Below, one piece after another: positions 50,568 through 59,058 of a stretch of DNA of 64,000 nt. The number at the start of each line of letters is the position of its first letter. Position 1 is the first letter of the stretch. Under the pieces are notes generated by a model that saw only the letters and a list, made by a program, of their open reading frames with translations, was not told the origin of the DNA and did not search any database. Origin of the DNA: Clostridia bacterium (GTDB taxonomy: Bacteria; Bacillota; Clostridia; Oscillospirales; Acutalibacteraceae); assembly GCA_017461235.1 (NCBI GenBank), contig JAFTYU010000034.1, positions 1 through 64,000 on the forward strand, in the 5' to 3' direction. Position numbers and translations under genes: made by a program.

Positions 50568-50606
50568 CTGATTTAAATTAGTATTGTATTTACAGGAGTG
50601 ATAAAT

Positions 50607-52100
50607 ATGAAAAAAGCGACAAAATACGTTTTAGCAGGCGTAGGTGCTGCAGCAGCTGCAGGTGTGGGTGTGAGTATGGTTCGTGCCGCAACGACATACA
50701 AAGCAAAACCTGTAGCAAAAGGCGAAGTCTTACCTGCGGAGAATGTGGATTTGGAAAGATATATTAATAATCTTTCAAAGGCTATTCAGATTCCTACAAT
50801 TTCCAACAGAGATGAAAGTCTTGTTGATTGGTCAAAATTTGATGAGTTTCACGCTTTTCTCAAAGAGGCATATCCTCTTATTCACGAGAAACTTGAGTTG
50901 CAGATAATCTCAACCCGAAGCCTTATGTACCATTGGAAAAGTGCGCATCCGGAAAAGGAACCGATTGCTTTGCTTGCTCATCAGGATGTTGTTCCCGTTT
51001 CACCGGGAACAGAAGATGACTGGGAGCATGCACCCTTCGGCGGTGAAGTTGCAGACGGTTATATCTGGGGCAGAGGTGCTATTGATATTAAAAACCACCT
51101 TATAGGCGTTATGGAAGCCGTTGAGACCTTACTTCAGGAAGGTTATGTTCCTGAAAGAGACGTTTATCTTTGTTTCGGACATAATGAAGAAGTTATGGCT
51201 GAAGGAGATGAATGCGGCGCAACTTGTATGATGAAATGGTTCAAAGAACGCGGCATTAAACTCGATAGTGTAATAGATGAAGGCGGAGCAATTCTTTCGG
51301 TAAAGGTTGATAAAGTTATCGACGGACATCTTGCAGGTGTCGGTATTGCTGAAAAAGGTCACGTTGATTTTGAAATTTCAGTTAATGCAAAGGGCGGACA
51401 TTCATCACAACCTCCCAAACACAGCGCATTAGGTGAACTTTCAAAAATAGTTTGCAATCTTGAAAATCATCAGTTCAAGGCAGAGCTAACACCACAGCTT
51501 TACTCTCTTTTTAACGAAATTGGTAAAAATACAACATATCCCGTAAGATGTGTTATGAGTAATCTTCCTGTTCTTAAACCCCTTGTGACAAAGGTTTGCT
51601 CAGAAATTCCCGCTGTTGCATCTATGATGAGAACAACTACTGCAATTACTATGGCTAACGGTAGCCCTGCACCGAACGTTCTTCCGCAGAAGGCATCGGT
51701 TATTGCGAACTTCCGCATTATGCCCGGTCAGACTGTTCAGGATGTTGAAGCACATATCAGAAAATATGCCGGACCAAAAGCAGAGGTTAAACTTGTAGGG
51801 GGTAAAAATCCTTCAAAGATTTCACCTACAGATTCAAGAGCATTTAAAGTTATTTCTGATATATGTAAGTCAATGGATCCCAAGGCGATTGTTGCACCTT
51901 ACCTTGTCATGGGTGGTACTGATGCTCGTCAGTATGAGGATGTGTGTGATAATATTTACCGTTATTCACCCTTCCTTATGGATACACCTCTTCTTCTTAC
52001 TACTCACGGAACAAATGAGAGAATCCCCGTAAGTTCATTGGAGGATGGCGTGGCATTCTTTAAGAGATATATACGCGCTCTCACTAAAGATTTAGAATAA
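50607..52100 (+). CDS. M20-family metallopeptidase
   Basis: A 497-residue M20 (CPG2/PM20D1-like) peptidase. A hydrophobic, Ala/Gly-rich N-terminal segment (7-28) may anchor it to the membrane or export it. Di-zinc site motifs are LLAHQDVVP near 125 and GRGAIDIKNH near 157, with the catalytic Glu-Glu in GHNEEV near 193; a dimerisation/lid domain follows (KGHVDFEISVNAKGGHSSQP). Family members cleave dipeptides or N-acyl amino acids; the exact substrate is unknown. The ATG at 50607 follows ACAGGAGTG. It ends at a bidirectional terminator shared with the minus-strand cluster. Confidence 0.88.
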   Translation: MKKATKYVLAGVGAAAAAGVGVSMVRAATTYKAKPVAKGEVLPAENVDLERYINNLSKAIQIPTISNRDESLVDWSKFDEFHAFLKEAYPLIHEKLELQIISTRSLMYHWKSAHPEKEPIALLAHQDVVPVSPGTEDDWEHAPFGGEVADGYIWGRGAIDIKNHLIGVMEAVETLLQEGYVPERDVYLCFGHNEEVMAEGDECGATCMMKWFKERGIKLDSVIDEGGAILSVKVDKVIDGHLAGVGIAEKGHVDFEISVNAKGGHSSQPPKHSALGELSKIVCNLENHQFKAELTPQLYSLFNEIGKNTTYPVRCVMSNLPVLKPLVTKVCSEIPAVASMMRTTTAITMANGSPAPNVLPQKASVIANFRIMPGQTVQDVEAHIRKYAGPKAEVKLVGGKNPSKISPTDSRAFKVISDICKSMDPKAIVAPYLVMGGTDARQYEDVCDNIYRYSPFLMDTPLLLTTHGTNERIPVSSLEDGVAFFKRYIRALTKDLE

Positions 52101-52104
52101 TAAA

Positions 52105-52142
52105 TAAAAATGTCAGTAAACGAAGGTTTACTGACATTTTTT
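52105..52142. terminator. Bidirectional terminator at the end of the iol-accessory operon
   Basis: A perfect 16-17 bp stem (AAAAATGTCAGTAAAC with its complement) closed by GAAG, with T runs on both sides. It ends the M20 peptidase transcript and the long minus-strand operon that begins beyond 64 kb. Confidence 0.9.
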
Positions 52143-53523
52143 ATATCGATTCAATTGATTTTTTAAATTCTGTAAAGAATTCTTCAAGAAGATTTTTGTC
52201 TTTTTCATTCCCGCGCAAGCACATTGAGACTTTTAACACACCATTGATGCTCAAGGCGGTCATAACTGCGCAGGGCTTGTTTTTTGCGGCACCTGCAACG
52301 AAGGCGGAAAATGGTGGATTGCCGGCCATTGAAAAGCTAACCGTATCGATTGCGCCAACGTTACTCACCGAAAGGGTAGGGTTATTATAAAATAACTTAA
52401 CGACTGTTTCCGCTTGCAAATACACCATAGTTTTATACGCTATATTCAAAAGCGGTAAACCGTGAAGACCTATGTAAGGGTCTTTCTTTAATTCTTTTGT
52501 TTTAGCAGAAACGTTTTTTATTGTTTCGCGTATGTTTTCGCCTTTTTTCTTAATGTTGCAGTGTATAAACGAAACGTGATTTGTGTAGCCGATAGAAGAA
52601 GGGTCTTTTATATGTCGCCTTAAATCGGTTGCACAGGATACGTTAATGCCTTCGTCTGCGTTCATTCCCGTCACTTTACCAAAAGCATCTATGTAAGCAG
52701 CTACAATTACGTCATTGACGGTAGCACCGACGTTTTTTGCATAGGATGTGGCTTTTGAAAAATTGTATTCATCAATTTCACGTGCAACGATTACGACATT
52801 GTCAATTTTTTCGTTGCTTTCAAAAGGCAGTGTGTGATTGTCACGGGGAGAGATGTTTGCAAATTGCTTTTTAGCGCCTTTTGCAAAAGTCTTATCCATA
52901 TCTTTGTAGATATCCGTGTATTTCCTTGAGCCTGTGGAAAAGTTGACGGGGGATATGCCTTTGAGAACGTAATCGGAATAATTTTTGCAAAAATCACTCC
53001 AAAAGGATTTATATCCGCCACCGTCAAAACACATATGATTCCATATAAAGCAAACGTAAGATTTACCTTTACAATAGAATAAACCGATATTCATTTGCAC
53101 ATTGCACGATAAGGGAATTGATTTTGAAAAAAAATCTTCACGAGCCAAATCAATATCGTCAACTGTTTTTGCAACAACCATATCATTGATGTTATAATCA
53201 GACACCTTCCAATAAGGCGATAAAGGACTGTTTATAACCTGTGAATGCATAAAGGGAGCACATTCAAGCCAGCAAATTGCAACGTTTTTGAAGGCTTCTT
53301 CATCAATAATAAAGTCGTAATCCACTTCAAAGCGCGCCATTCTGTCCATATAGTTACGGCACATCAGGTTGACTTTATCGTACATTTCGCACTTGATTTT
53401 TTTGTTTAAAAGATGTGGGTTTTGTGATTTAAGTTTTATTAAATCCTTTATAACTTTATCGTCCGTAAGCCCTTTTCTTTTTAAGGAAAAGGTTTCATTT
53501 TCTGTATTAATAGCAATTGACAT
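52141..53523 (-). CDS. Condensation-type acyltransferase (HxxxDG), stand-alone
   Basis: A 460-residue protein of the chloramphenicol-acetyltransferase / NRPS-condensation superfamily. The catalytic motif is H163-M-C-F-D167-G168, followed by GGGYKSF; a DLRRH segment near residue 296 and a SNVGAID-type block near 390 match wax-ester/alcohol-acyltransferase and PapA-like members. No carrier, adenylation or thioesterase domain is fused. The enzyme would join an acyl donor to an amine or alcohol. It is the last gene of the operon, 10 bases after the GH3 gene, whose acyl-adenylate or amide could supply its substrate. Product unknown. Confidence 0.8.
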   Translation of the reverse strand: MSIAINTENETFSLKRKGLTDDKVIKDLIKLKSQNPHLLNKKIKCEMYDKVNLMCRNYMDRMARFEVDYDFIIDEEAFKNVAICWLECAPFMHSQVINSPLSPYWKVSDYNINDMVVAKTVDDIDLAREDFFSKSIPLSCNVQMNIGLFYCKGKSYVCFIWNHMCFDGGGYKSFWSDFCKNYSDYVLKGISPVNFSTGSRKYTDIYKDMDKTFAKGAKKQFANISPRDNHTLPFESNEKIDNVVIVAREIDEYNFSKATSYAKNVGATVNDVIVAAYIDAFGKVTGMNADEGINVSCATDLRRHIKDPSSIGYTNHVSFIHCNIKKKGENIRETIKNVSAKTKELKKDPYIGLHGLPLLNIAYKTMVYLQAETVVKLFYNNPTLSVSNVGAIDTVSFSMAGNPPFSAFVAGAAKNKPCAVMTALSINGVLKVSMCLRGNEKDKNLLEEFFTEFKKSIESI

Positions 53524-53533
53524 AAATTTTACC

Positions 53534-55222
53534 TTAAATTACATGTGAGAAGAAGAAATCTCTTTTCTCATCGGTATCTATTACTTTGATAGGTTTAACT
53601 TGATTAAGGTTTGCCCCTCTTGCACGTAAAACTTCGCGGTAATCGTCATAGGTGCCGTGTCGAAGGAATTTAACCTCACAATGTCCGAGCGCACCGCTTT
53701 TTATAAGGGGTTCAACGCTTACGTTACCGTTGCAAAGCATTTCTTCAAAAGCATCATTATACATATCCTTTTTCTCATCGCTGACAGGCTCAGCGGTTTC
53801 AACGAATAACACATAGTGACCCGGAGACGTGCTTCTGTCGGGATATATACTGTAACCGATATACAAATCATTCATTTTTTCAGAAAGGTTAGCAACAATT
53901 TCGTCAAAAGCAAGGGAGCTTACCTTTTCGCCACTGATATTTGCAATCTGGTTAAGTCTGTAACAGAATGTGATTTTCGGACTCTGATTATAATAACCCG
54001 TTACTTTAATAACATCTTCTATACGGTAGCGATAAAAACCACTCATATTTGTTAATATTATTTCGTATTCCTTGCCGACTTCAAGGTCTTTTATAGTTAA
54101 AAGATTATCGTAACTGTCGCAGTCAATTGGTCTGAATTCATAAAAACCGTTTTGCGGAAGAAGAACGTATTCATAAGAATTAAGTTCAATGGGTACAGCC
54201 ATAAATGCTTCTGTTGCAGTATAACCAAGGTAGTGCATGGGTATATCTTCACCAATATAACGCCTTAATTTCTTTGCATAAAAGGATAAAGCACCTGTAC
54301 CCATACCGTACATCCACTCAACTTTAGGCCATATACGTGGGATAATAGGCGAACAATCAAACCCTTTGCGGAATTCTTCGCGGAGTTCTGCCGCTCTTTT
54401 AGGGTTGGGTTTGAGTTTTTTGTTATATTTTTTTCGGAGCTCTTCAGGCATTTTGATGCTGTCATTAATAATACCTTTTTCAATGTCGTCACAGAGCATT
54501 TCCCAGTTTTCTTCCATATAGAAAAACATTGATTCGAGCGTTGTGATGAACACTGTGCCCAGATAACTTGTTTTTTTGTTAGGTAAAGCAAAACGTAGCT
54601 TCAGATAGTGCATATCCATATCTGAACCCTGTTTTGGAAAAAGCACTTCTTTAGGTGATGTAGCAAAAAAAGGTACAAGCGGACGCAGGTTAAGAAGGGG
54701 AATTGAGGATAAACAGCTTATTGTACCGCCCTTAACCTTTCTTCGTCCTGTTTCTGCAGTAAGAAGACCTTTCTGCGGCGGAATACGTCTGCCTTGTTTT
54801 TTAAACCATTTTACAGCACAGCCTACGGGCGCACTGAAGCTGAAACATTGGCAAACCCATTCTGCCCAATAAGACAATGGCACAAGCTTTTGTTTTCCTG
54901 TACTTCCTGAAGATTCGGTGAAACGTCTGACAAACATATTGGTAATAAGGCCTTTTTCACCGTTAGCCATTCTCCACACATATTCATCATAATCTGCGTA
55001 TGTAGAAAGCGGAACTATCCGCTGATAATCTTCAATGGATTTTACATCTTTAAAGTTATTTAATTTACCGTAAACCGTTGATTTGTTTTTACGAATAAGA
55101 CGCTTGATGCAGGTTTCTTGCATTTTGTTAGCACGGCGTGAGTAAATATTTAATTTTATATGCTCGCAGGTGCCTAAGAAACCACCGAATTCTGCAAGAA
55201 TGTGACCTTTTATGTCAATCAT
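53534..55222 (-). CDS. GH3-family acyl-adenylating / amido synthetase
   Basis: A 562-residue member of the GH3 (auxin-responsive) branch of the ANL superfamily. Plant relatives activate carboxylic acids such as indole-acetate or jasmonate with ATP and couple them to amino acids without a carrier protein. The three nucleotide motifs are visible: FTESSGSTGKQK near residue 103, GYTATEA near 340, and FYRYRIEDVIKV near 400. It is part of the four-gene accessory set, 19 bases after the reductase, with GGGAGA before its ATG. Bacterial GH3 proteins are poorly studied; the acid and acceptor cannot be inferred from sequence. Confidence 0.85.
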   Translation of the reverse strand: MIDIKGHILAEFGGFLGTCEHIKLNIYSRRANKMQETCIKRLIRKNKSTVYGKLNNFKDVKSIEDYQRIVPLSTYADYDEYVWRMANGEKGLITNMFVRRFTESSGSTGKQKLVPLSYWAEWVCQCFSFSAPVGCAVKWFKKQGRRIPPQKGLLTAETGRRKVKGGTISCLSSIPLLNLRPLVPFFATSPKEVLFPKQGSDMDMHYLKLRFALPNKKTSYLGTVFITTLESMFFYMEENWEMLCDDIEKGIINDSIKMPEELRKKYNKKLKPNPKRAAELREEFRKGFDCSPIIPRIWPKVEWMYGMGTGALSFYAKKLRRYIGEDIPMHYLGYTATEAFMAVPIELNSYEYVLLPQNGFYEFRPIDCDSYDNLLTIKDLEVGKEYEIILTNMSGFYRYRIEDVIKVTGYYNQSPKITFCYRLNQIANISGEKVSSLAFDEIVANLSEKMNDLYIGYSIYPDRSTSPGHYVLFVETAEPVSDEKKDMYNDAFEEMLCNGNVSVEPLIKSGALGHCEVKFLRHGTYDDYREVLRARGANLNQVKPIKVIDTDEKRDFFFSHVI

Positions 55223-55241
55223 AGTATATCTCCCTGAAAAG

Positions 55242-56444
55242 TTAATTTATTACTAAAGTCATATCACTCATAGGGAATGAGCAACATGGGTGAATAATAC
55301 CGTGGCTGGAATCCGCCAAACGTCGCATATCAATACCCGATGGGATAAAGACGTTACCTTTAAGCAATTTTGCACGGCAAAAACCACATTCACCTGAACG
55401 GCAAAGTGAGGGAGTCTCAATGCCTTCGCGTTCAAGTGCAACAAGCAAGGATTCCGTGGAGCTGCAAGGCACGGTCTTTGAAAATTTGCCGTTTTTAATG
55501 ACCTTACAAAGGAAGGTTTTTCCTATTGCTTCAGGGGGGAAGTCGCTTAAATTTTCGGGATTATCAATCTGACCGTTCAAGCCGAAGCGAATAAACTTAT
55601 TTTCTAATTTCAATTCTGCAATTTGCGGAATGATTCTGTTATATAAAGTATTTGAACCGCAGACAAAGAGACTGTATTTTGAAATAGGTGCATATTTTTC
55701 AATAAGACTCTTTGTAACAAAACCCCGCTCGCATTTAAAGACGTGCTCGTCACTGAAAACGTAAATTACGCGGAAGTTTGCAGTAGTTTCTGCCAGCTCA
55801 TCAAGTCTTTGCGACATAATTGCTTCATTCTGTTTTCGTGCAGAATAAATCAAGGTTAAGTCTGCGTTCAAGGTTTTATCGGCAATTGATTCTGCCATTG
55901 ATAAAAATGCAGATATACCTTGATAATCGCAAACTGCTACAATGCTTTTTGAATCGCGTAAAGGTTGATAATGAAAATTACCGAAAGGTGCAGATGCAGT
56001 GATTTCAGTACCTTTACGCCAGTTATTAACAATAAATTGTGATGCAAACCCATCAGGCTTTTTGCTGACAATTATCATATATTCATCATCAACGGAGCGT
56101 AATGGGGATGAGCATAAGGTATAAGGTCTTGTAACAATTGCATTTCCGACCTGCAAGGTAATACTTATACATTGCCCCGGTCTGAAATAGGCAAGCTTAG
56201 CAGTACCACGCGCTGTATTCGGTTCAAAAATATAAGCTCTTGTGTTGCGGTTAATTTCGGCAACTTGCTTTATTTTTAAATATTGAACAGAAGGATGCAG
56301 AAAATTTGCGGTAGAGTTAACGGCAAAGTTACCGTTGACAGGCGTTTCGGGTGCTTCTTCAATAACACCCTTGCGCAATTCGGGTATATTGGTGAAATTT
56401 CGAATATCTTTAAGAGTGGAACGAACAACAACCTTATGCTTCAT
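55242..56444 (-). CDS. FAD/NAD(P) oxidoreductase with plant-type 2Fe-2S domain
   Basis: A 400-residue electron-transfer flavoprotein. An N-terminal extension (about 60) precedes a ferredoxin-reductase FAD domain (RPYTLCSSP near residue 100), an NAD(P) domain (SLFVCGSNTLYNRI near 265), and a C-terminal [2Fe-2S] domain with C-x4-C-x2-C (LCRSGECGFC) and a fourth Cys in HPCCSFP. It resembles phenol-hydroxylase-type or NQR-type reductases and probably feeds electrons to the CrtI-like protein encoded just upstream. The ATG at 56444 lies inside the preceding gene, behind AAAGGAG, an 11-base overlap. Confidence 0.85.
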   Translation of the reverse strand: MKHKVVVRSTLKDIRNFTNIPELRKGVIEEAPETPVNGNFAVNSTANFLHPSVQYLKIKQVAEINRNTRAYIFEPNTARGTAKLAYFRPGQCISITLQVGNAIVTRPYTLCSSPLRSVDDEYMIIVSKKPDGFASQFIVNNWRKGTEITASAPFGNFHYQPLRDSKSIVAVCDYQGISAFLSMAESIADKTLNADLTLIYSARKQNEAIMSQRLDELAETTANFRVIYVFSDEHVFKCERGFVTKSLIEKYAPISKYSLFVCGSNTLYNRIIPQIAELKLENKFIRFGLNGQIDNPENLSDFPPEAIGKTFLCKVIKNGKFSKTVPCSSTESLLVALEREGIETPSLCRSGECGFCRAKLLKGNVFIPSGIDMRRLADSSHGIIHPCCSFPMSDMTLVIN

Positions 56445-58005
56445 TTTGCGCGCTCCTTTCATTTTCAATGTCTCCTAAAGTTGCATAAGCGGCATTTCTG
56501 CCGGAAGCGACAGCGGAATTGATACCTGACAGCTGTGTACCCCAACCACCGCAAAAACGCAGACCTTTTGTATCGCAATCAAGAGCTTCTGTCATAAATC
56601 GCGGTACAACGCTATCCCAATCATCTCCGAGATAGCCGTAAATACAGCCTTGCGGGGTGTTGGTATATCTTGCAAATGTCACGGGTGTCGCAACTTCGAT
56701 TTCTTCAATATACTTGTGAATTGTTATACCTGTTGCTTCCTCGAATTTTGCAATAAGGCGTGCAGCAAGCATATCTTTTTCATCAAAGTAACCTTCGGGT
56801 GTTACGTCAGCCCAACAATTATCTGTATAGAGTGTAGTCATACACATTATGGTCGTGCCTTCAGGAGAGCAGTCAGGATTTGCTATATTTAAACAAACAG
56901 TTGCCTGAGAGCTGTTTGTATCTATCGTTTTCATAAGTGCAAATTGTGATGCAGAGTCTGCGGTATCGGTAATAAAGAATGAATAATCTTTAATTCCGAG
57001 TTCTTCGGGTGAACGGTTTAAACCAAGATAAACACAGGCACCTCTTGCACCGAATGTACGTGCGTTGGTTCTTTTAACAGCCGAAAGAGGAACATCGGAT
57101 TTTTTCATCATCTTTGAATAAACGGTTGTAGGTGAACAGTTACAAATTATGTGATTACAATCGATTTTTTCTCCGTTTTTCATAACAACACCGCAGGCTT
57201 CGCCGTCTTTAAAAAGAATTCGTGAAACGTGGGAATTGTATCTTATTTCGCCGTTGTAATCTTCCAAAGCACCTGCAAGAGCCATACTCATTTCGTGGCT
57301 TCTGTAAGTGGGAATAACCGAACCGAGTCGGATATAAGAATTAACCATACAAATGTAATGAGTAAAACTTAATCTGTCACAATCAATGCCAAGATACCAC
57401 CAGTAAGCATTAAAAATTTCGCGTGCTTTCTGTGGAACTTTAAGGGCATCAAGAACTTCATTAACAGAGTAGGGTGCAGTTTTAACAAAGTTCCCGTATT
57501 TTTTCATTATGTTATGAATTTCTTTTAGAGAAATTTTTATTTCATTTGAAGCAAAGTATTCAATTGCGGCTTCAATTTCGTCACCAAGCATAAAAAGTCT
57601 CGTCATAGATTCTTTACTGCCGGGAACGTATTCTTCCATTGTGTTTATGAAATTATCTTGTCCGAAGGGCATAGTTACATCAATGGGGGAGCCATCATAA
57701 GATTTACTTAACAAGCGGAAAGCATCGGGTACGGGTGACCATTTGATTTTGTCACTAATGCCCATAAAATCAAAAATCTGACGCAACTCACCAAGCCCTG
57801 CTTCGGTTGAGAATCTGCAGAGTTCGTGTAAGGATGTCTCAAATTCAAATCTTCCCCTGACAAAACTTGTTGAAAAACCGCCGGGGGTATTATGGCGTTC
57901 AAGTAAAAGTACTTTTTTTCCTTCTTTAGCAGCACAAACTGCGGCGGATAAACCGCCGCAACCTGCACCAATAACTATAATATCATAGTTGTTTTTGTGA
58001 GTCAT
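56434..58005 (-). CDS. CrtI/phytoene-desaturase-like FAD oxidoreductase
   Basis: A 523-residue flavoprotein of the phytoene desaturase / retinol saturase / amine oxidase superfamily. The Rossmann FAD motif VIGAGCGGLSAA at residues 11-22 with the following LLERHNTPGG, and the C-terminal FCGGWGTQLSGINSAVASGRNAA, define it. Members reduce, desaturate or isomerise hydrophobic C=C substrates. No other carotenoid genes (crtB, crtE) occur here, so a non-carotenoid substrate is more likely. It starts 15 bases after iolG, with AGAGGT overlapping the iolG stop region, and opens the accessory set. Confidence 0.85.
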   Translation of the reverse strand: MTHKNNYDIIVIGAGCGGLSAAVCAAKEGKKVLLLERHNTPGGFSTSFVRGRFEFETSLHELCRFSTEAGLGELRQIFDFMGISDKIKWSPVPDAFRLLSKSYDGSPIDVTMPFGQDNFINTMEEYVPGSKESMTRLFMLGDEIEAAIEYFASNEIKISLKEIHNIMKKYGNFVKTAPYSVNEVLDALKVPQKAREIFNAYWWYLGIDCDRLSFTHYICMVNSYIRLGSVIPTYRSHEMSMALAGALEDYNGEIRYNSHVSRILFKDGEACGVVMKNGEKIDCNHIICNCSPTTVYSKMMKKSDVPLSAVKRTNARTFGARGACVYLGLNRSPEELGIKDYSFFITDTADSASQFALMKTIDTNSSQATVCLNIANPDCSPEGTTIMCMTTLYTDNCWADVTPEGYFDEKDMLAARLIAKFEEATGITIHKYIEEIEVATPVTFARYTNTPQGCIYGYLGDDWDSVVPRFMTEALDCDTKGLRFCGGWGTQLSGINSAVASGRNAAYATLGDIENERSAQNEA

Positions 58006-58020
58006 TTATATTAGACCTCT

Positions 58021-59028
58021 TTAGTTGATTTCAGAAAGCTTAACAGGTCTGCCTTCGTTAGCAGATTTTTCAGCAGCAAGTGCAATTTTAACCGACTGAA
58101 GACCGGCGTGGATACCAACAGGTGTTTCTTTATTATTTATACAGCAGTCAACAAACTGTCTTACTTCTTCAGAGAATGAACCCATATATCTCTCAAGGAA
58201 GAAATAGAGAGGCTTTTCACCTGTAACACCGTTAGCGTCCGCAATAACTGCGGTTGAAAGTGTGTCGTTAGCAGTAGCAACCATACCTTTTGAACCGAAA
58301 AGTTCAGCTCTCTGATCGTAGCCGTACATAGCCTGACGTGAATTGTCGATAACTGCAAGAGCACCGTTTTCCATTTTCATTGAAATGATAGCTGTGTCAA
58401 AATCACCGTATTCACGGATACCGGGATTGATAAGAGCATCAGCATATACATAAAGTTCTTCAACATCGCTGTTGGTAAGGAAGCAAGCCATATCAAAATC
58501 ATGAATCGTCATATCAAGGAAGATGCTTGCAGCACAGTAGCCAACCGGTGGTGCCTGAGGGTCTCTGGAAGTGATTTTAAGGATTTGTGCATCACCAATT
58601 TTGCCTTCATCATAAGCTTTTCTTACAGCAGCAAAGTTGTGGTCGAATCTACGGTTGAAGCCAACCTGGAATTTTACTTCAGGATGAGCCTTGAGAGCTT
58701 CTGCAATTTCGAGAATTTTATCAACTGTATTTGCAAGAGGCTTTTCACAGAAAACGTGTTTGCCTGCTTCAATAGCCTCGATGGAAATAGGGGCGTGAGT
58801 GTCTGTTGAAGAGCAGACAAGAACTGCATCAATTGTTTCGTCCTCAATGATTTTCTTGTAATCAGTATAGATTTTTTCAACGCCGAAACCTTCGCAGAAA
58901 GCTTTTGTTTCATCATTCATAAAAGGATCAGCAATAGCAGTAACAACTGCATTTTTTACGTGATATGAAATTGATTCCAGGTGTACTTTACCTATACGGC
59001 CTGCACCGATAATACCGATATTAAGCAT
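58021..59028 (-). CDS. iolG: myo-Inositol 2-dehydrogenase
   Basis: A 335-residue Gfo/Idh/MocA enzyme oxidising myo-inositol to 2-keto-myo-inositol with NAD. IGAGRIGKVH at residues 6-15 binds NAD, CEKPLA near 94 carries the catalytic Lys, and DMTIHDFDM near 172 holds the Asp/His pair of IolG. It follows iolA on the minus strand with a 30-base gap and AAAGGAT ribosome site. It is the last recognisable iol gene; the CrtI-like gene begins 15 bases beyond its stop with no terminator. A scyllo-inositol dehydrogenase is the chief alternative. Confidence 0.9.
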   Translation of the reverse strand: MLNIGIIGAGRIGKVHLESISYHVKNAVVTAIADPFMNDETKAFCEGFGVEKIYTDYKKIIEDETIDAVLVCSSTDTHAPISIEAIEAGKHVFCEKPLANTVDKILEIAEALKAHPEVKFQVGFNRRFDHNFAAVRKAYDEGKIGDAQILKITSRDPQAPPVGYCAASIFLDMTIHDFDMACFLTNSDVEELYVYADALINPGIREYGDFDTAIISMKMENGALAVIDNSRQAMYGYDQRAELFGSKGMVATANDTLSTAVIADANGVTGEKPLYFFLERYMGSFSEEVRQFVDCCINNKETPVGIHAGLQSVKIALAAEKSANEGRPVKLSEIN

Positions 59029-59058
59029 ATTTATTATATCCTTTCACAATGTTTTTAT

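Noticed and set aside
52141-55222. NRPS module
   Set aside because: The GH3 and condensation-type proteins are stand-alone and there is no carrier, adenylation (NRPS type) or thioesterase domain, so it is not an ordinary NRPS cluster.
56434-58005. Carotenoid biosynthesis
   Set aside because: The CrtI-like gene has no crtB, crtE or other carotenoid genes beside it; family membership alone does not show carotenoid substrates.
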